A stretch of 64,000 nucleotides of DNA from assembly GCA_019694165.1 (NCBI GenBank), contig JAIBCL010000009.1, positions 203,418 through 267,417 on the forward strand, written 5' to 3'. Numbering within the stretch: position 1 is the first letter of the stretch; every line of letters starts with the position of its first letter. The notes beneath the pieces are model-generated. The model did not search any database, had not been told where the DNA came from, and saw only the letters and a program-made list of their open reading frames with translations. This document shows, piece by piece, positions 27,054-35,790 of the stretch. The stretch comes from Verrucomicrobiaceae bacterium (GTDB lineage Bacteria > Verrucomicrobiota > Verrucomicrobiia > Verrucomicrobiales > Verrucomicrobiaceae). Position numbers and translations under genes: made by a program.

Positions 27054-28111
27054 TCACCACGTTCGCACAACTCGCGATAGATCTCCGCGATCTCCTGAAA
27101 TGGCCCGGCGTAATAACCGCGGTATTCCTCGCCGCGCTTGAGGCTTTCGTAGAATGACCGTCCGCGCCCGTCATGAGCCGCGGCACGCGAGTTTTCGTGC
27201 AGGATGTAGAGATCGCTGCTGAATCCGCCGAGCAATCCAGGCCGCGCGGTGGAGCGGATCAGTTTCATCGCGGCCCGGTTCCGACCTGCGGGCAGCGGCA
27301 TGTTTTTCTCCGCGTCGTCATATCCCGGATAGCCGCCGCGTTCCGTCGCCGAGTAATCCCAGGCGACGGCGACGAGATCCCAAACGACCGGTTTGTCGCC
27401 GCGATTGCGCGCCTCCACCCATTTGCGAAGCGTCTCCGCACCAAAGCCAGCTTGGCGCCAGTCCTCCTCATTCCGTCGCCCATGACAAAACGCGCTCCAT
27501 GTATCCGCCACACCGCGGTCAAATGGCGGGTCGAGCGATTCGTCGGGTTGCAATCCGAGGCGGATCATTCCTGACGGAAAGGCCTTCGCCAGCAAGTCGA
27601 GACCCGTGCCTTGATCCCCCCGTTTCGATGCGATGTCGTAGATCGCGAGCAGCGTGACACGAAGCTCATCGCGAAAGAATGCCGCCAGCTCGCGCAGCTC
27701 CGACTCGGTCCACACTGGCGTCCCCGCTTTGTCATACATCCGCAGCACCAGCGCCGGGACGATTTCCACCGACGCCGGACACGCCGCGCGCCAGCGACGG
27801 AAAAGCGTCCGCGCCTCATTGATCGGAAGCTCGCGATGATAAATGAGATACAGCCGGTTTGCCGCATACCTGGTCGAGAGAAGTCGTGCAGCATTCATGA
27901 CCTCGATTTCCGCCGGCATTGCTGTCGCGGCGAACTCGGCGCCGAAGTAGTTCCTCTGCGTGAAAAGACCGAGCGAGGCGTGCAGCCAGAACGAACGCTC
28001 AAACGGCACGGCAGATTCCTCGCTTCTTGATACGACGACGCTGCCGGCGACAACGCACAGCAGCACCATCAAGCGACCAACAGCAACCATGCGCACTGTA
28101 CGTTCACGCAA
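27050..28111 (-). CDS. Secreted protein of unknown function, possibly TIM-barrel-like
   Basis: 353 residues. A signal peptide (VGRLMVLLCVVAGSVVVSRSEE) is followed by FERSFWLHASLGLFTQRNYFGAEF, NRLYLIYHRELP, ELRVTLLAIYDIAS, GMIRLGLQPDESL, VVWDLVAVAWDYSA and GLLGGFSSDLYIL. The regular strand-helix alternation suggests a barrel like those of glycoside hydrolases, but no catalytic signature is recognised. It overlaps the next gene by GTGA. Upstream lies the second sulfatase in the opposite part of the same strand, so carbohydrate use is a guess only. Confidence 0.6.
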   Translation of the reverse strand: MRERTVRMVAVGRLMVLLCVVAGSVVVSRSEESAVPFERSFWLHASLGLFTQRNYFGAEFAATAMPAEIEVMNAARLLSTRYAANRLYLIYHRELPINEARTLFRRWRAACPASVEIVPALVLRMYDKAGTPVWTESELRELAAFFRDELRVTLLAIYDIASKRGDQGTGLDLLAKAFPSGMIRLGLQPDESLDPPFDRGVADTWSAFCHGRRNEEDWRQAGFGAETLRKWVEARNRGDKPVVWDLVAVAWDYSATERGGYPGYDDAEKNMPLPAGRNRAAMKLIRSTARPGLLGGFSSDLYILHENSRAAAHDGRGRSFYESLKRGEEYRGYYAGPFQEIAEIYRELCERGE

Positions 28112-28143
28112 CGGACGCTGTTGCCGGCTGCCACGTCACAGAC

Positions 28144-29979
28144 TCAAGGAATCTTGAGCGTGAGCACCACCGAACGCACCTCCATCACCGTCTTGCCGGG
28201 AATCTCCAGCGCACGCAGCAAGAGCTGACCGGTTCCTTTGCTCAGACGCATCGTTCCGAGACTCAGCGAATGGAACTCACGCATGTACGACTCCGATTTG
28301 CGCGGTACGCGATCCTGGCTGTCGATCAGCGGCGGGAACCAGCCTGGCGCCACCTTGCCTTTGATGCTGGCGTCACCGTCGTTGAACGAGAGTTCGATCT
28401 CTGAACCCGCATCTTCCAACGGGCAGGCATACAGAACTTCCACGGCGTAGTCGCCCGTGGTGTGCACATCGATGTTCCAGGTCATCGAGTCGTCCTTGCC
28501 TGTCCAGTTCACGAAGTAGGAACAGTTCGGCGCGCCCGCACTTCGCTTCACACCGCCATGCGGCACGCCATCTCGCGCAGGCAGCGTCGTGCGGGGAAAC
28601 TCGGCGTAGCCGACGGTATACGGGCGAGCGTCCGGCGCATTGCCATCACCTTTCGCCTTCCCTTTGCCTTTTCCTTTCGCGACTGGCGCATCGCCAAACA
28701 TCTCCTTCTTCCATGCCGCGACTTCTTGCACGAGCCGCGCCGCGACCTCCGGCTTTTCCTCGGTGATCGCCTTCGTCTGGCCAGGATCGGCGATCATGTC
28801 AAAAAGCGCGCCCGCATTGTCGAGGCGGTACTGCTGCGTGCGCGCGCTGACGTTTCCGCCCCATGTGGAGAAAATCGTGCGGTCGGGCCAGATCCCCTTT
28901 TGATTCGTGAGCAGCGGCGTGAGGTCGCGACCATCGAGCGGCTTGTCACCCACATGCTTCACACCCGTGAGCGATGCGAGCGTCGGCAGAATGTCGATCG
29001 CACCGCTGATTTCCTTCACCAGATGGCCCTTCGGCAGTTTCGTCGGCCACGAGATGAAGAAGGTGGAGCGCACGCCGCCTTCGTCGGTCTGGCCTTTCTT
29101 CCCCTTCATGCCGCCATTCCAGCGCCAGGTGTTCGGACCGTTGTCGGAGAAATAGACGACGATGGTGTTCTCTCGCAGCGCGAGTTCGTCAAGACGCTTC
29201 AGCACGCGGCCCACGTTCCAGTCGAGATTCTCCATCATCGCGAGCACGCAGCGCGTCTCGTCGAGTTCCTCCGGATTTCCTTCGAGGGCGCGCATCGAGA
29301 TCGAGCTTTCCTTGAAGCGGTTCCAGTACTCGTCCGGAACGCAAAAAGGCGAGTGCGGCGTGTTGTAGGGAATGTAGCAGAGGAAGGGCTTCTCCTTGTT
29401 CTTCGCGATGAAATCGATCGCATGGTTCGTCAGGTCGTCGGAGATGAAGCCCTTGCCGCGCACCGGTTGCCCGTTCTGCTCGAGCGGCGGATCGAAATAC
29501 TCGCCCCAGTGGCCGGAGGTGAAGCCGTAGTATTCATCGAAGCCTCGTGCATTCGGATGATACGGCCACTGGCTGCCATTGTGCCATTTGCCAAACGCCC
29601 CCGTGGAGTAGCCTGCCGCCTTGAATGAATCAGCGATGGTTTTCACGTCCGTGTTCAATCGCTCCTGCCCCGTCGAGACACCGCGCACACCGCCACGCGG
29701 ATGGTAGCGGCCCGTCAAGAACTCCGCCCGCGTCGGCGAGCAAACCGGGCAGACATAGAAGCGATCCAGCTTCACGCCGTTTCGCGCGATGGAGTCAATG
29801 TTCGGCGTCTTCAGATTCGCGTTGCCGTTTTCGCTGTAGTCGCCCCAGCCGGAGTCATCCGCGAGGAAGATGAGAACATTCGGACGTTTTGCCGCGACGG
29901 ATGGCATGGCGGGCATGGCCAGAATGAGAGCTAACAGAACGCGCGCGAGCGTAGTGCGGGTGATGCGAGGAGAGGACAT
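28144..29979 (-). CDS. Secreted sulfatase with C-terminal accessory domain
   Basis: 611 residues from ATG 29979 with a signal peptide (LARVLLALILAMPAMPSVAA). The sulfatase domain has LIFLADDSGWGDY, the formylglycine site CSPTRAEFLTGRYHPRGG, FGKWHNGSQWPYH, CYIPYNTPHSPF and VYFSDNGPNTWRW. After a Lys/Gly-rich linker (KGKGKGKAKGDG), a C-terminal beta domain (about 470-611) with NIDVHTTGDYAVEVLYACPL and ELSFNDG looks like a carbohydrate-binding module. It desulfates an extracellular sulfated glycan. The gene is followed closely by two unknown secreted proteins, with which it may form one transcript. Confidence 0.9.
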   Translation of the reverse strand: MSSPRITRTTLARVLLALILAMPAMPSVAAKRPNVLIFLADDSGWGDYSENGNANLKTPNIDSIARNGVKLDRFYVCPVCSPTRAEFLTGRYHPRGGVRGVSTGQERLNTDVKTIADSFKAAGYSTGAFGKWHNGSQWPYHPNARGFDEYYGFTSGHWGEYFDPPLEQNGQPVRGKGFISDDLTNHAIDFIAKNKEKPFLCYIPYNTPHSPFCVPDEYWNRFKESSISMRALEGNPEELDETRCVLAMMENLDWNVGRVLKRLDELALRENTIVVYFSDNGPNTWRWNGGMKGKKGQTDEGGVRSTFFISWPTKLPKGHLVKEISGAIDILPTLASLTGVKHVGDKPLDGRDLTPLLTNQKGIWPDRTIFSTWGGNVSARTQQYRLDNAGALFDMIADPGQTKAITEEKPEVAARLVQEVAAWKKEMFGDAPVAKGKGKGKAKGDGNAPDARPYTVGYAEFPRTTLPARDGVPHGGVKRSAGAPNCSYFVNWTGKDDSMTWNIDVHTTGDYAVEVLYACPLEDAGSEIELSFNDGDASIKGKVAPGWFPPLIDSQDRVPRKSESYMREFHSLSLGTMRLSKGTGQLLLRALEIPGKTVMEVRSVVLTLKIP

Positions 29980-30130
29980 GCCTGCCTAACGGAGGAGTCG
30001 CAGGCATCTTGCTTCCGCCCGCAGGTGCGGGAGCATGATCTTTTGACCGGGTGCGGACGACAACAGCGGCCGCCGTCAAATTCAAACGCCGTGCTTGCCA
30101 GCGTTCCCGGACTGTGCGCAAAGTGCGGCC

Positions 30131-30979
30131 ATGCGTATAGCCCATTGCCAGTATGAATCGTGGTGCGGAGACTTCGACCACAACCTCAAGCGTTTCGAGG
30201 AAGGTCTCCGGCGCGCGGATGACGAGCACGCGGACATTGTGTCATTCCCGGAGTGCTTTCTCACCGGCTACCCGGATACCGAGGACGAGGCGCGCCGCGG
30301 CGCGTTTCCCGCGCACGGGGATGTGATGGCGCGCGTGCTCGACGTGACGAGCCGTCACGAAGCGCTGGCCATCGTGGGCTTCAATGAATCGCGCGGGACC
30401 GACCTCTACAACACTGCGGTAGTCGCCCATCGCGGTCACGCCCTGGGTCTCTACAGCAAGTGCGCGGCCTATCAGAAGTTTCACAAACAGGGCCGCGCCT
30501 TTCCGGTGTGGGAGCACAAGGGTGTCAAGTTCGGCGTGCTCATCTGTGCCGACGGAGGCTACATCGATCCCGCGCGCATTCTCGCGCTGAAAGGCGCTCG
30601 CCTGATTTTCGCGCCGCACTTCAACGCCGTCGGCCCGCCGGGATTGCTTCCCCATTTCATGAAGGTACGCGCCGACCACACCGCGCGTGCCGTGGAGAAC
30701 AGCGTCTATTTCGTGCGTGGAAACAACGTGGTGCTCGACCCCGCGAAGAGCGGCCTTACGAACGGGGTGACGGTGGGCTACGGCGACAGCTATATCCTCG
30801 ATCCCGGCGGTGAGATCGTCGCCCGCAGCCGCAGGCATGTGGAGGACTTCATCATGGCCGACATCGACCTGACGAAGGGTCCCGATCGGGCCTGGGGTCT
30901 GACGAAGTCCGCATGGAGCTTCCGCGAGTTCGGCCCGGTTCTCGCGGAGGCCATGAAAGAGTCAACGGCGGCCGGCTGA
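30131..30979 (+). CDS. Carbon-nitrogen hydrolase (nitrilase superfamily)
   Basis: 282 residues from ATG 30131; the family N-terminus MRIAHCQYES fits. The catalytic Glu-Lys-Cys triad is visible: Glu41 in SFPECFLTGY, Lys110 in LYSKCAAYQKF, and Cys139 in GVLICADGGY. VKFGVLICADG and RADHTARAVENSVYFVRGN are further family blocks. It hydrolyses an amide or nitrile in the cytosol. The PECFLTGY sequence resembles the amidase branches near N-carbamoyl-putrescine and omega-amidases, but the substrate cannot be fixed. No operon partners. Confidence 0.9.
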   Translation: MRIAHCQYESWCGDFDHNLKRFEEGLRRADDEHADIVSFPECFLTGYPDTEDEARRGAFPAHGDVMARVLDVTSRHEALAIVGFNESRGTDLYNTAVVAHRGHALGLYSKCAAYQKFHKQGRAFPVWEHKGVKFGVLICADGGYIDPARILALKGARLIFAPHFNAVGPPGLLPHFMKVRADHTARAVENSVYFVRGNNVVLDPAKSGLTNGVTVGYGDSYILDPGGEIVARSRRHVEDFIMADIDLTKGPDRAWGLTKSAWSFREFGPVLAEAMKESTAAG

Positions 30980-31104
30980 GGGAATGGTGGCGGACAGTCG
31001 ACCGGCCGGAGCCTCACGTCAGATCTTGGAGTGGCGGAGAGAAGCGAGCTGCGAAGATGTGAGGGGCCACAGAGTCTGCTCGCAGCTTCAACTCCCGAAC
31101 CCGT

Positions 31105-31773
31105 TCAATACCATCCGAATGGATCCTCATTCTCGCTGCCTCCGTTCAGGCTGTAGGCGGTGCGGTAGTTCATCGCCTGGCGGCTGCGCGGGCGGCAACG
31201 GTGACCGAGGAGCCAGCCGGGGCCGCTTGTCCAACGGTAGTCTTCATCGCGGGGGGCAGATGCGGCATCGCCGAGCAGCACGCAGCACCGTGGCTGCACA
31301 AAGCGGCAGGTCCAAGGAGAGTGATCAGTGATCAGCAGGTCCACCACGCGCGGCACGGCTTCGATGTCCTCGGGCAACCACACGAGCTTCTCCGTCCACC
31401 ATTCCGGGTACGTGCGCTCAAGCGCCGGATGATGCTGGCTGGTACGGTCGATGCGGAACGGATACGGATTCCTGCCCCACAGGAAAACCCGCCGTACTTG
31501 GGGCGAGTCGTGGATGATGCTGATGAGCCGCTCGTCGGGGGTACCTGCGCTGCTCAGAAATGCATTGTCGAAAGACTGGTCCCGTATGAGCCGGGACGCC
31601 ATTTCAAACAAATCGGCCGCCTGCGATGGTGCCTGCAACTCGTGCCGGCATGTTGCGACATCGTTGGTCTCATCGGAGGTTGTCGAGGTGGAAATCCCCG
31701 CCGGTGAGATTCGAGGACGCGAAAACATCCTCGGGGCGAGGCGTTTCAAATCGATGGTGGGAACCAGGGACAT
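31105..31773 (-). CDS. Hypothetical protein, unrecognised
   Basis: 222 residues from ATG 31773; the frame can extend to a TTG at 31872. No signal peptide or membrane helix is clear. The C-terminal half is rich in Trp, Arg and His (RVFLWGRNPYPFRID, YPEWWTEKLVWLPEDIEAV, RYRWTSGPGWLLGHRC-like), ending ENEDPFGWY. Codon usage is less biased than in neighbouring genes and base composition is less GC-rich upstream. A short perfect inverted repeat CTATTG/CAATAG lies at 31823-31836, just upstream. I recognise no family. It may be an acquired or decaying gene. Confidence 0.45.
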   Translation of the reverse strand: MSLVPTIDLKRLAPRMFSRPRISPAGISTSTTSDETNDVATCRHELQAPSQAADLFEMASRLIRDQSFDNAFLSSAGTPDERLISIIHDSPQVRRVFLWGRNPYPFRIDRTSQHHPALERTYPEWWTEKLVWLPEDIEAVPRVVDLLITDHSPWTCRFVQPRCCVLLGDAASAPRDEDYRWTSGPGWLLGHRCRPRSRQAMNYRTAYSLNGGSENEDPFGWY

Positions 31774-31977
31774 CTGCGTGGCAACCGCGGATGGCGTTCG
31801 GGAACCGGCTTGCAACTGGCGGCTATTGGACAATAGGGAAAACAATCCGTCAACTGACAAATGTTCCGACAAGGCAAGGCGGTCAGGTCGCGGACCAACC
31901 CTGTCACGTCCCGTGATTCGTCATCCATTCGGTCCTTCGTCCTTGCCACCCGCCCACATCGCACTTTCTTGCCGGCC

Positions 31978-33468
31978 ATGTATTTCCTCGGCATCGACAG
32001 CGGCACCCAGAGCACGAAGGCCATCGTGCTCGATCTCGACACGGGCAAGATCCTGGCCAGCGGCAGCAAGAGCTATGATCTCATCAAAGGCCTGCCTGCG
32101 GGTCATCTCGAGCAGCACCCGCAGACGTGGATCGATGCCGTGGATGCGAGCGTGAAGCAGTGTCTCGCGAAGCTTGGCAAAAAGAAGTCGCTGATCCGCG
32201 GCATCGGCGTGAGCGGTCAGCAGCACGGGCTCGTGGCGCTCGATGCAAAGGATGAGGTCGTGCGTCCGGCGAAGCTGTGGTGCGACACTTCCACGCAGGC
32301 GCAGTGCGAGCAGATCGCGCACGAGTTTGGCGGACAGCCGGGCGTGATTCATCTCGCGGGCAATGCGATGCTGCCGGGCTACACGATTCCTAAGCTGCTA
32401 TGGATGAAGCAGAAGGAGTCGAAGAACTTTGCGAAGACGAAGACCATCCTGCTGCCGCACGATTACATCAATTTTTGGCTCTCCGGCGTGAAGCGCATGG
32501 AATACGGCGATGCATCGGGCATGGGCATCCTGAATGTGCGCACCCGCCAGTGGTGCCATGAGCTGACTGACTTCATCGACAAAAGTGTGCGCGACATGTT
32601 GCCGCCGCTCGGCTCATCGCGCGCTGTGCACGGAACGCTCCGCGCGGATCTCGCGAAGAAGTGGGGCCTCGGCGATGGCGTGATCGTCAGTGCGGGCGGA
32701 GGCGACAACATGATGGGTGCGATTGGCACGGGGAACATCAAGCCCGGCGTCATTACCGCGAGCTTCGGCACGAGCGGCACGCTTTACGGCGTGGCTGGCG
32801 AAGCGGTGGTCGATGGTCAGGGCGAAGTGGCCGCTTTCTGCGACAGCACGGATCAGTGGTTGCCTCTGGTTTGCACCATGAATGTGACTGTCGTCACCGA
32901 GCAGGTGCGCACGATGTTCGGATGGGATCACAAGAAGCTCGAAGCAGCCGTGAAGTCCGTGCCTGCAGGTGCGGATGGTTTGCTGATGCTGCCGTATTTG
33001 AATGGCGAGCGCACACCGAACCTGCCGAATGGTTCCGGCGTGCTGCACGGCATGAGAACGACGAACACGACGCCGGCTCATCTTGCTCGCGCAGCGATGG
33101 AAGGCGCGACGCTCGGTCTCGCGTATGGTTTGAAGCGCTTCCGCGATCTCGGGATGTCGCCGAAGGAAATCCGACTCACCGGCGGCGGCAGCAAGAGCGC
33201 CGTGTGGCGGCAGATCGCGGCGGATGCTTTCAATGCGGAGGTCGTCACGCTCTCGACGGCTGAAGGCGCGGCACTCGGTGGTGCCATCCAGGCCGCGTAT
33301 GCGCAAGCCGGTGGCAAGGTGAGCTACGACAAATTGTGCAAACAACTCGTGAAGCTCGACGAGAAGACGCGCTGCAAGCCGAACAAGAAAACCGCCGCCA
33401 TCTACGCCGCTCAGCTTGAGCGGCAGATGGAACTCACGGGCCGTCTTCAGCAGGCGGGCTGGTTGTGA
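31978..33468 (+). CDS. xylB: Xylulokinase (FGGY family)
   Basis: 496 residues from ATG 31978. It phosphorylates D-xylulose in pentose catabolism. Seen: the N-terminal phosphate loop GIDSGTQSTKA, GVSGQQHGLVALD (80-89), WCDTSTQAQC, AGGGDNMMGAIGTG with the catalytic base Asp243, SFGTSGTLYG, MLPYLNGERTPN and RLTGGGSKSAVWRQIAADAF. The HG in QQHG and the ERTPN block favour xylulokinase over glycerol or gluconate kinase. There is no xylose isomerase or transporter alongside. Confidence 0.88.
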   Translation: MYFLGIDSGTQSTKAIVLDLDTGKILASGSKSYDLIKGLPAGHLEQHPQTWIDAVDASVKQCLAKLGKKKSLIRGIGVSGQQHGLVALDAKDEVVRPAKLWCDTSTQAQCEQIAHEFGGQPGVIHLAGNAMLPGYTIPKLLWMKQKESKNFAKTKTILLPHDYINFWLSGVKRMEYGDASGMGILNVRTRQWCHELTDFIDKSVRDMLPPLGSSRAVHGTLRADLAKKWGLGDGVIVSAGGGDNMMGAIGTGNIKPGVITASFGTSGTLYGVAGEAVVDGQGEVAAFCDSTDQWLPLVCTMNVTVVTEQVRTMFGWDHKKLEAAVKSVPAGADGLLMLPYLNGERTPNLPNGSGVLHGMRTTNTTPAHLARAAMEGATLGLAYGLKRFRDLGMSPKEIRLTGGGSKSAVWRQIAADAFNAEVVTLSTAEGAALGGAIQAAYAQAGGKVSYDKLCKQLVKLDEKTRCKPNKKTAAIYAAQLERQMELTGRLQQAGWL

Positions 33469-33514
33469 CAACGCGCTGGTTGCTCATCGAAAGTGAGAAG
33501 CTACCCTTGTCCGC

Positions 33515-33835
33515 ATGACTGCCGCCACCGCACCATCTCATGTCCAGATCGACGCACAGGGCGTCGCTTGGATTGATCACACGGGTCTGCGTGTGCTGGA
33601 CCTCGCGAGAGAGCATCTGGCTCACGGCTGGGACGCAGAGATGCTGGCTGACAATCATCCGCCGCTGACTCTTGCCCAGGCCCATTCCGCGCTGGCGTGG
33701 TTCTACGATAATCAGCGTGACTTCGAGATCGAAATGTCGCGCAGAGATGCAGTGGCGAATGAGTTCGCGCCAAAGGCGGAAGAAGGATCACTGCAGACGC
33801 GGCTCCGTGCGATTAAAGCCACGCGTCGTGCATGA
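33515..33835 (+). CDS. DUF433 family protein, probable antitoxin
   Basis: 106 residues. A short N-terminal beta segment (HVQIDAQGVAWIDHTGLRV) leads to the helix-turn-helix typical of DUF433: VLDLAREHLAHGWDAEMLADNHPPLTLAQAHSALAWFYDNQ, followed by a helical tail with FEIEMSRRDA. Such proteins pair with PIN-like toxins. Its stop overlaps the start of the next gene by ATGA (33832-33835), the expected order antitoxin then toxin. Confidence 0.85.
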   Translation: MTAATAPSHVQIDAQGVAWIDHTGLRVLDLAREHLAHGWDAEMLADNHPPLTLAQAHSALAWFYDNQRDFEIEMSRRDAVANEFAPKAEEGSLQTRLRAIKATRRA

Positions 33836-34176
33836 GCCAGGGGCTTTACATGGATGTGCATGTGCCCATGACGATCACCAAAGCGCTGCGACGCCGCGGT
33901 TTTGATGTGCTCAGGGCGCAGGACGATGGAGCGGAGCGATTTCCTGATCCGCAGCTGTTGGATCGAGCGGACGAACTGAAGCGCATCCTCTTCACTCAAG
34001 ACGAAGACTTCCTCGTGGAAGCCTCTCGACGTATGGAGGCAGGAGAACGGTTCGCCACCGTTGTTTACGCCCATCAGTTCACGGCGATCGGGCAATGTGT
34101 GAACGATCTCGCTCTTTTGTTGGAGGCGATCACTCCTGACGAGGCGCAAGGCCAGTTGGTTTACCTCCCGCTCTGA
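33832..34176 (+). CDS. DUF5615 PIN-like protein, probable toxin
   Basis: 114 residues. MDVHVPMTITKALRRRGFDVLRAQDD is the DUF5615 beginning with the first acidic residue, and ILFTQDEDFLVEA carries the second acidic pair. The fold is a PIN-like RNase and the partner is the DUF433 protein encoded immediately upstream. Together they form a putative type II toxin-antitoxin module between metabolic genes. Start ATG 33832 overlaps the upstream stop. Confidence 0.85.
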   Translation: MSQGLYMDVHVPMTITKALRRRGFDVLRAQDDGAERFPDPQLLDRADELKRILFTQDEDFLVEASRRMEAGERFATVVYAHQFTAIGQCVNDLALLLEAITPDEAQGQLVYLPL

Positions 34177-34178
34177 CG

Positions 34179-34832
34179 ATGGCGAAAATCCGCATCAAAT
34201 CCGCCGGCAAGATTCTCTCGTGGGTGGTGCGTGCACTCGTCTTCACGTTGAAGTTCGAGGTGGAGGATCGCGCGAAGACGTTTGGCCGGCTGCATGGCGG
34301 GCACATCTGGACCTTCTGGCATAATCGCATGCTGATCGTGCCGTGGATTCACGAGGAGTGGTTCGATCACGTGAAGGGCGCGATTCTCGCGAGCCCGAGC
34401 GCTGACGGACAGATCATCGCCGACTTGTGTGCGGAGTTTGGCCTCACGCCGGTGCGCGGATCCAGCTCGAAGCCGCTGAAGGGCATGAGCGCGCTCATCG
34501 AACTCGCCGCACACATCAAGACCGATCACGATGTCGGCATCACGCCGGATGGACCGCGTGGTCCTTGCTACGCGCTGCAGCCGGGCGTCATCAAGTTGGC
34601 CCAGCTCACCGGCGCGCGTATTATGCCGCTGCATATCAATTACCAGCGGGCGATTTGTTTCCCCACCTGGGATCGCTTCATGGTGCCGCTGCCGTTCAGC
34701 AAGGTGACGATCACCTTTGATGAATCGCACACCGTCCCGCGCCGCATGACGGAAGAAGAATTCGAGGAGCAGCGGGTGAAGATCGAGCGAATCATGGTCG
34801 GAGGAGTGGTTGAACCAAATTCATCCTGTTAA
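34179..34832 (+). CDS. Lysophospholipid acyltransferase-family protein (DUF374)
   Basis: 217 residues. N-terminal basic amphipathic/hydrophobic segment ([17 protein letters not shown]) for membrane association, then the DUF374 blocks: [15 protein letters not shown] (the modified HX4D acyltransferase region), [50 protein letters not shown] and [11 protein letters not shown]374 proteins are relatives of 1-acyl-glycerol-phosphate and lipid A acyltransferases. The last codons (VEPNSSC-stop) are written by the beginning of the ATCCTG repeat that follows, so the natural C-terminus may have been changed by it. Confidence 0.85.
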   Translation: MAKIRIKSAGKILSWVVRALVFTLKFEVEDRAKTFGRLHGGHIWTFWHNRMLIVPWIHEEWFDHVKGAILASPSADGQIIADLCAEFGLTPVRGSSSKPLKGMSALIELAAHIKTDHDVGITPDGPRGPCYALQPGVIKLAQLTGARIMPLHINYQRAICFPTWDRFMVPLPFSKVTITFDESHTVPRRMTEEEFEEQRVKIERIMVGGVVEPNSSC

Positions 34833-34859
34833 TCCTGCGAATCCTGCCAATCCTGTCGA
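34820..34859 (+). repeat. ATCCTG-type tandem repeat, four units
   Basis: TTCATCCTGTTAATCCTG, then GAATCCTG, CCAATCCTG and TCGA. AATCCTG-like units recur four times, directly in front of folD and across the stop codon of the acyltransferase gene. A second copy lies at 57139-57171. The phrase is common in intergenic DNA of this phylum and others. Confidence 0.75.
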
Positions 34860-34860
34860 G

Positions 34861-35733
34861 ATGCAGCTCATCAAAGGAACCGAAGTCGCCGAAAAAGTCC
34901 TCACCGAATGCCGGCGCGATATTGCCGAACTCGCCGCGCGAGGAAAGAAACCCGGCCTCGCCGTGGTGCTCGTCGGTGATGATCCGGCCTCGCGCGCTTA
35001 TGTGCGATCCAAGGACAAAAAGTGCAAGGAACTCGGCCTGCACTCGGTGAAACACGAACTGCCCGCGAGCACGACTCAAGACGACCTCCTCACGCTTGTT
35101 CGCCAGCTCAACGAAGACCCGGCCATCCACGGCATCCTCGTGCAGAGCCCGCCGCCGAAGCACATCGACGAAGCCGCCATCGTCCGCGCCATCGATCCGG
35201 CGAAGGATGTGGACGGCTTTCATCCGATCAATGTCGCCAAGCTCGCGCTCGAAGATCCGAGCGGCTTCGTGCCGTGCACACCGCTCGGTTGCCAACGCTT
35301 GCTGATTGAAGCCGGTATTCAAACCGATGGCGCACACGCCGTCGTCGTCGGCCGCAGCATGATCGTCGGCAAGCCCATGGCCATGCTGCTGATGGCAAAA
35401 GGGAAGGGGGGCAATGCCACGGTCACCGTCGCGCATTCGCGCACACGCGATCTCGCTGCGATCACTCGTCAGGCCGACATCATCATCGCCGCGATCGGTC
35501 GCCCCGAATTCATCACCGCCGAGCATGTGAGAGACGGCGCAGTCGTCATCGATGTCGGCATCAACCGCGTCGAAGACCTCATCGCCGACAAAGGTTACCG
35601 TCTCGTCGGCGACGTCGCCTTCAACGAAGTCGCCCCGAAGTGCCGCGCCATCACACCCGTGCCAGGCGGTGTCGGTCCGATGACCATCGCCATGCTGATG
35701 GCAAACACGATCAAGGCGTGCCGGCAATTGTAG
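34861..35733 (+). CDS. folD: Bifunctional methylenetetrahydrofolate dehydrogenase / methenyltetrahydrofolate cyclohydrolase
   Basis: 290 residues from ATG 34861; an in-frame TTG upstream would translate the repeat and is unlikely. Cytosolic one-carbon enzyme using NADP. Seen: [23 protein letters not shown] (Tyr47 and Lys54 at the expected catalytic places), [45 protein letters not shown] and the end block [17 protein letters not shown]. Complete and of standard length. Convergent with the propeller gene. Confidence 0.95.
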   Translation: MQLIKGTEVAEKVLTECRRDIAELAARGKKPGLAVVLVGDDPASRAYVRSKDKKCKELGLHSVKHELPASTTQDDLLTLVRQLNEDPAIHGILVQSPPPKHIDEAAIVRAIDPAKDVDGFHPINVAKLALEDPSGFVPCTPLGCQRLLIEAGIQTDGAHAVVVGRSMIVGKPMAMLLMAKGKGGNATVTVAHSRTRDLAAITRQADIIIAAIGRPEFITAEHVRDGAVVIDVGINRVEDLIADKGYRLVGDVAFNEVAPKCRAITPVPGGVGPMTIAMLMANTIKACRQL

Positions 35734-35753
35734 GGCGAAGTTCCAAGTTCGCC
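35734..35753 (+). terminator. Weak hairpin after folD
   Basis: GGCGAA and TTCGCC form a 6-base stem around an 8-base loop directly after the folD stop codon, between two convergent genes. There is no U-tract, so it would be a Rho-type or bidirectional end at best. Confidence 0.3.
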
Positions 35754-35790
35754 GGTCACTGAATGCTCGAATTTGGAAAGCCGCGCGACG

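Noticed and set aside
28462..29628. Plus-strand ORF of 388 codons
   Set aside because: Antisense to the second sulfatase, which has a complete catalytic signature.
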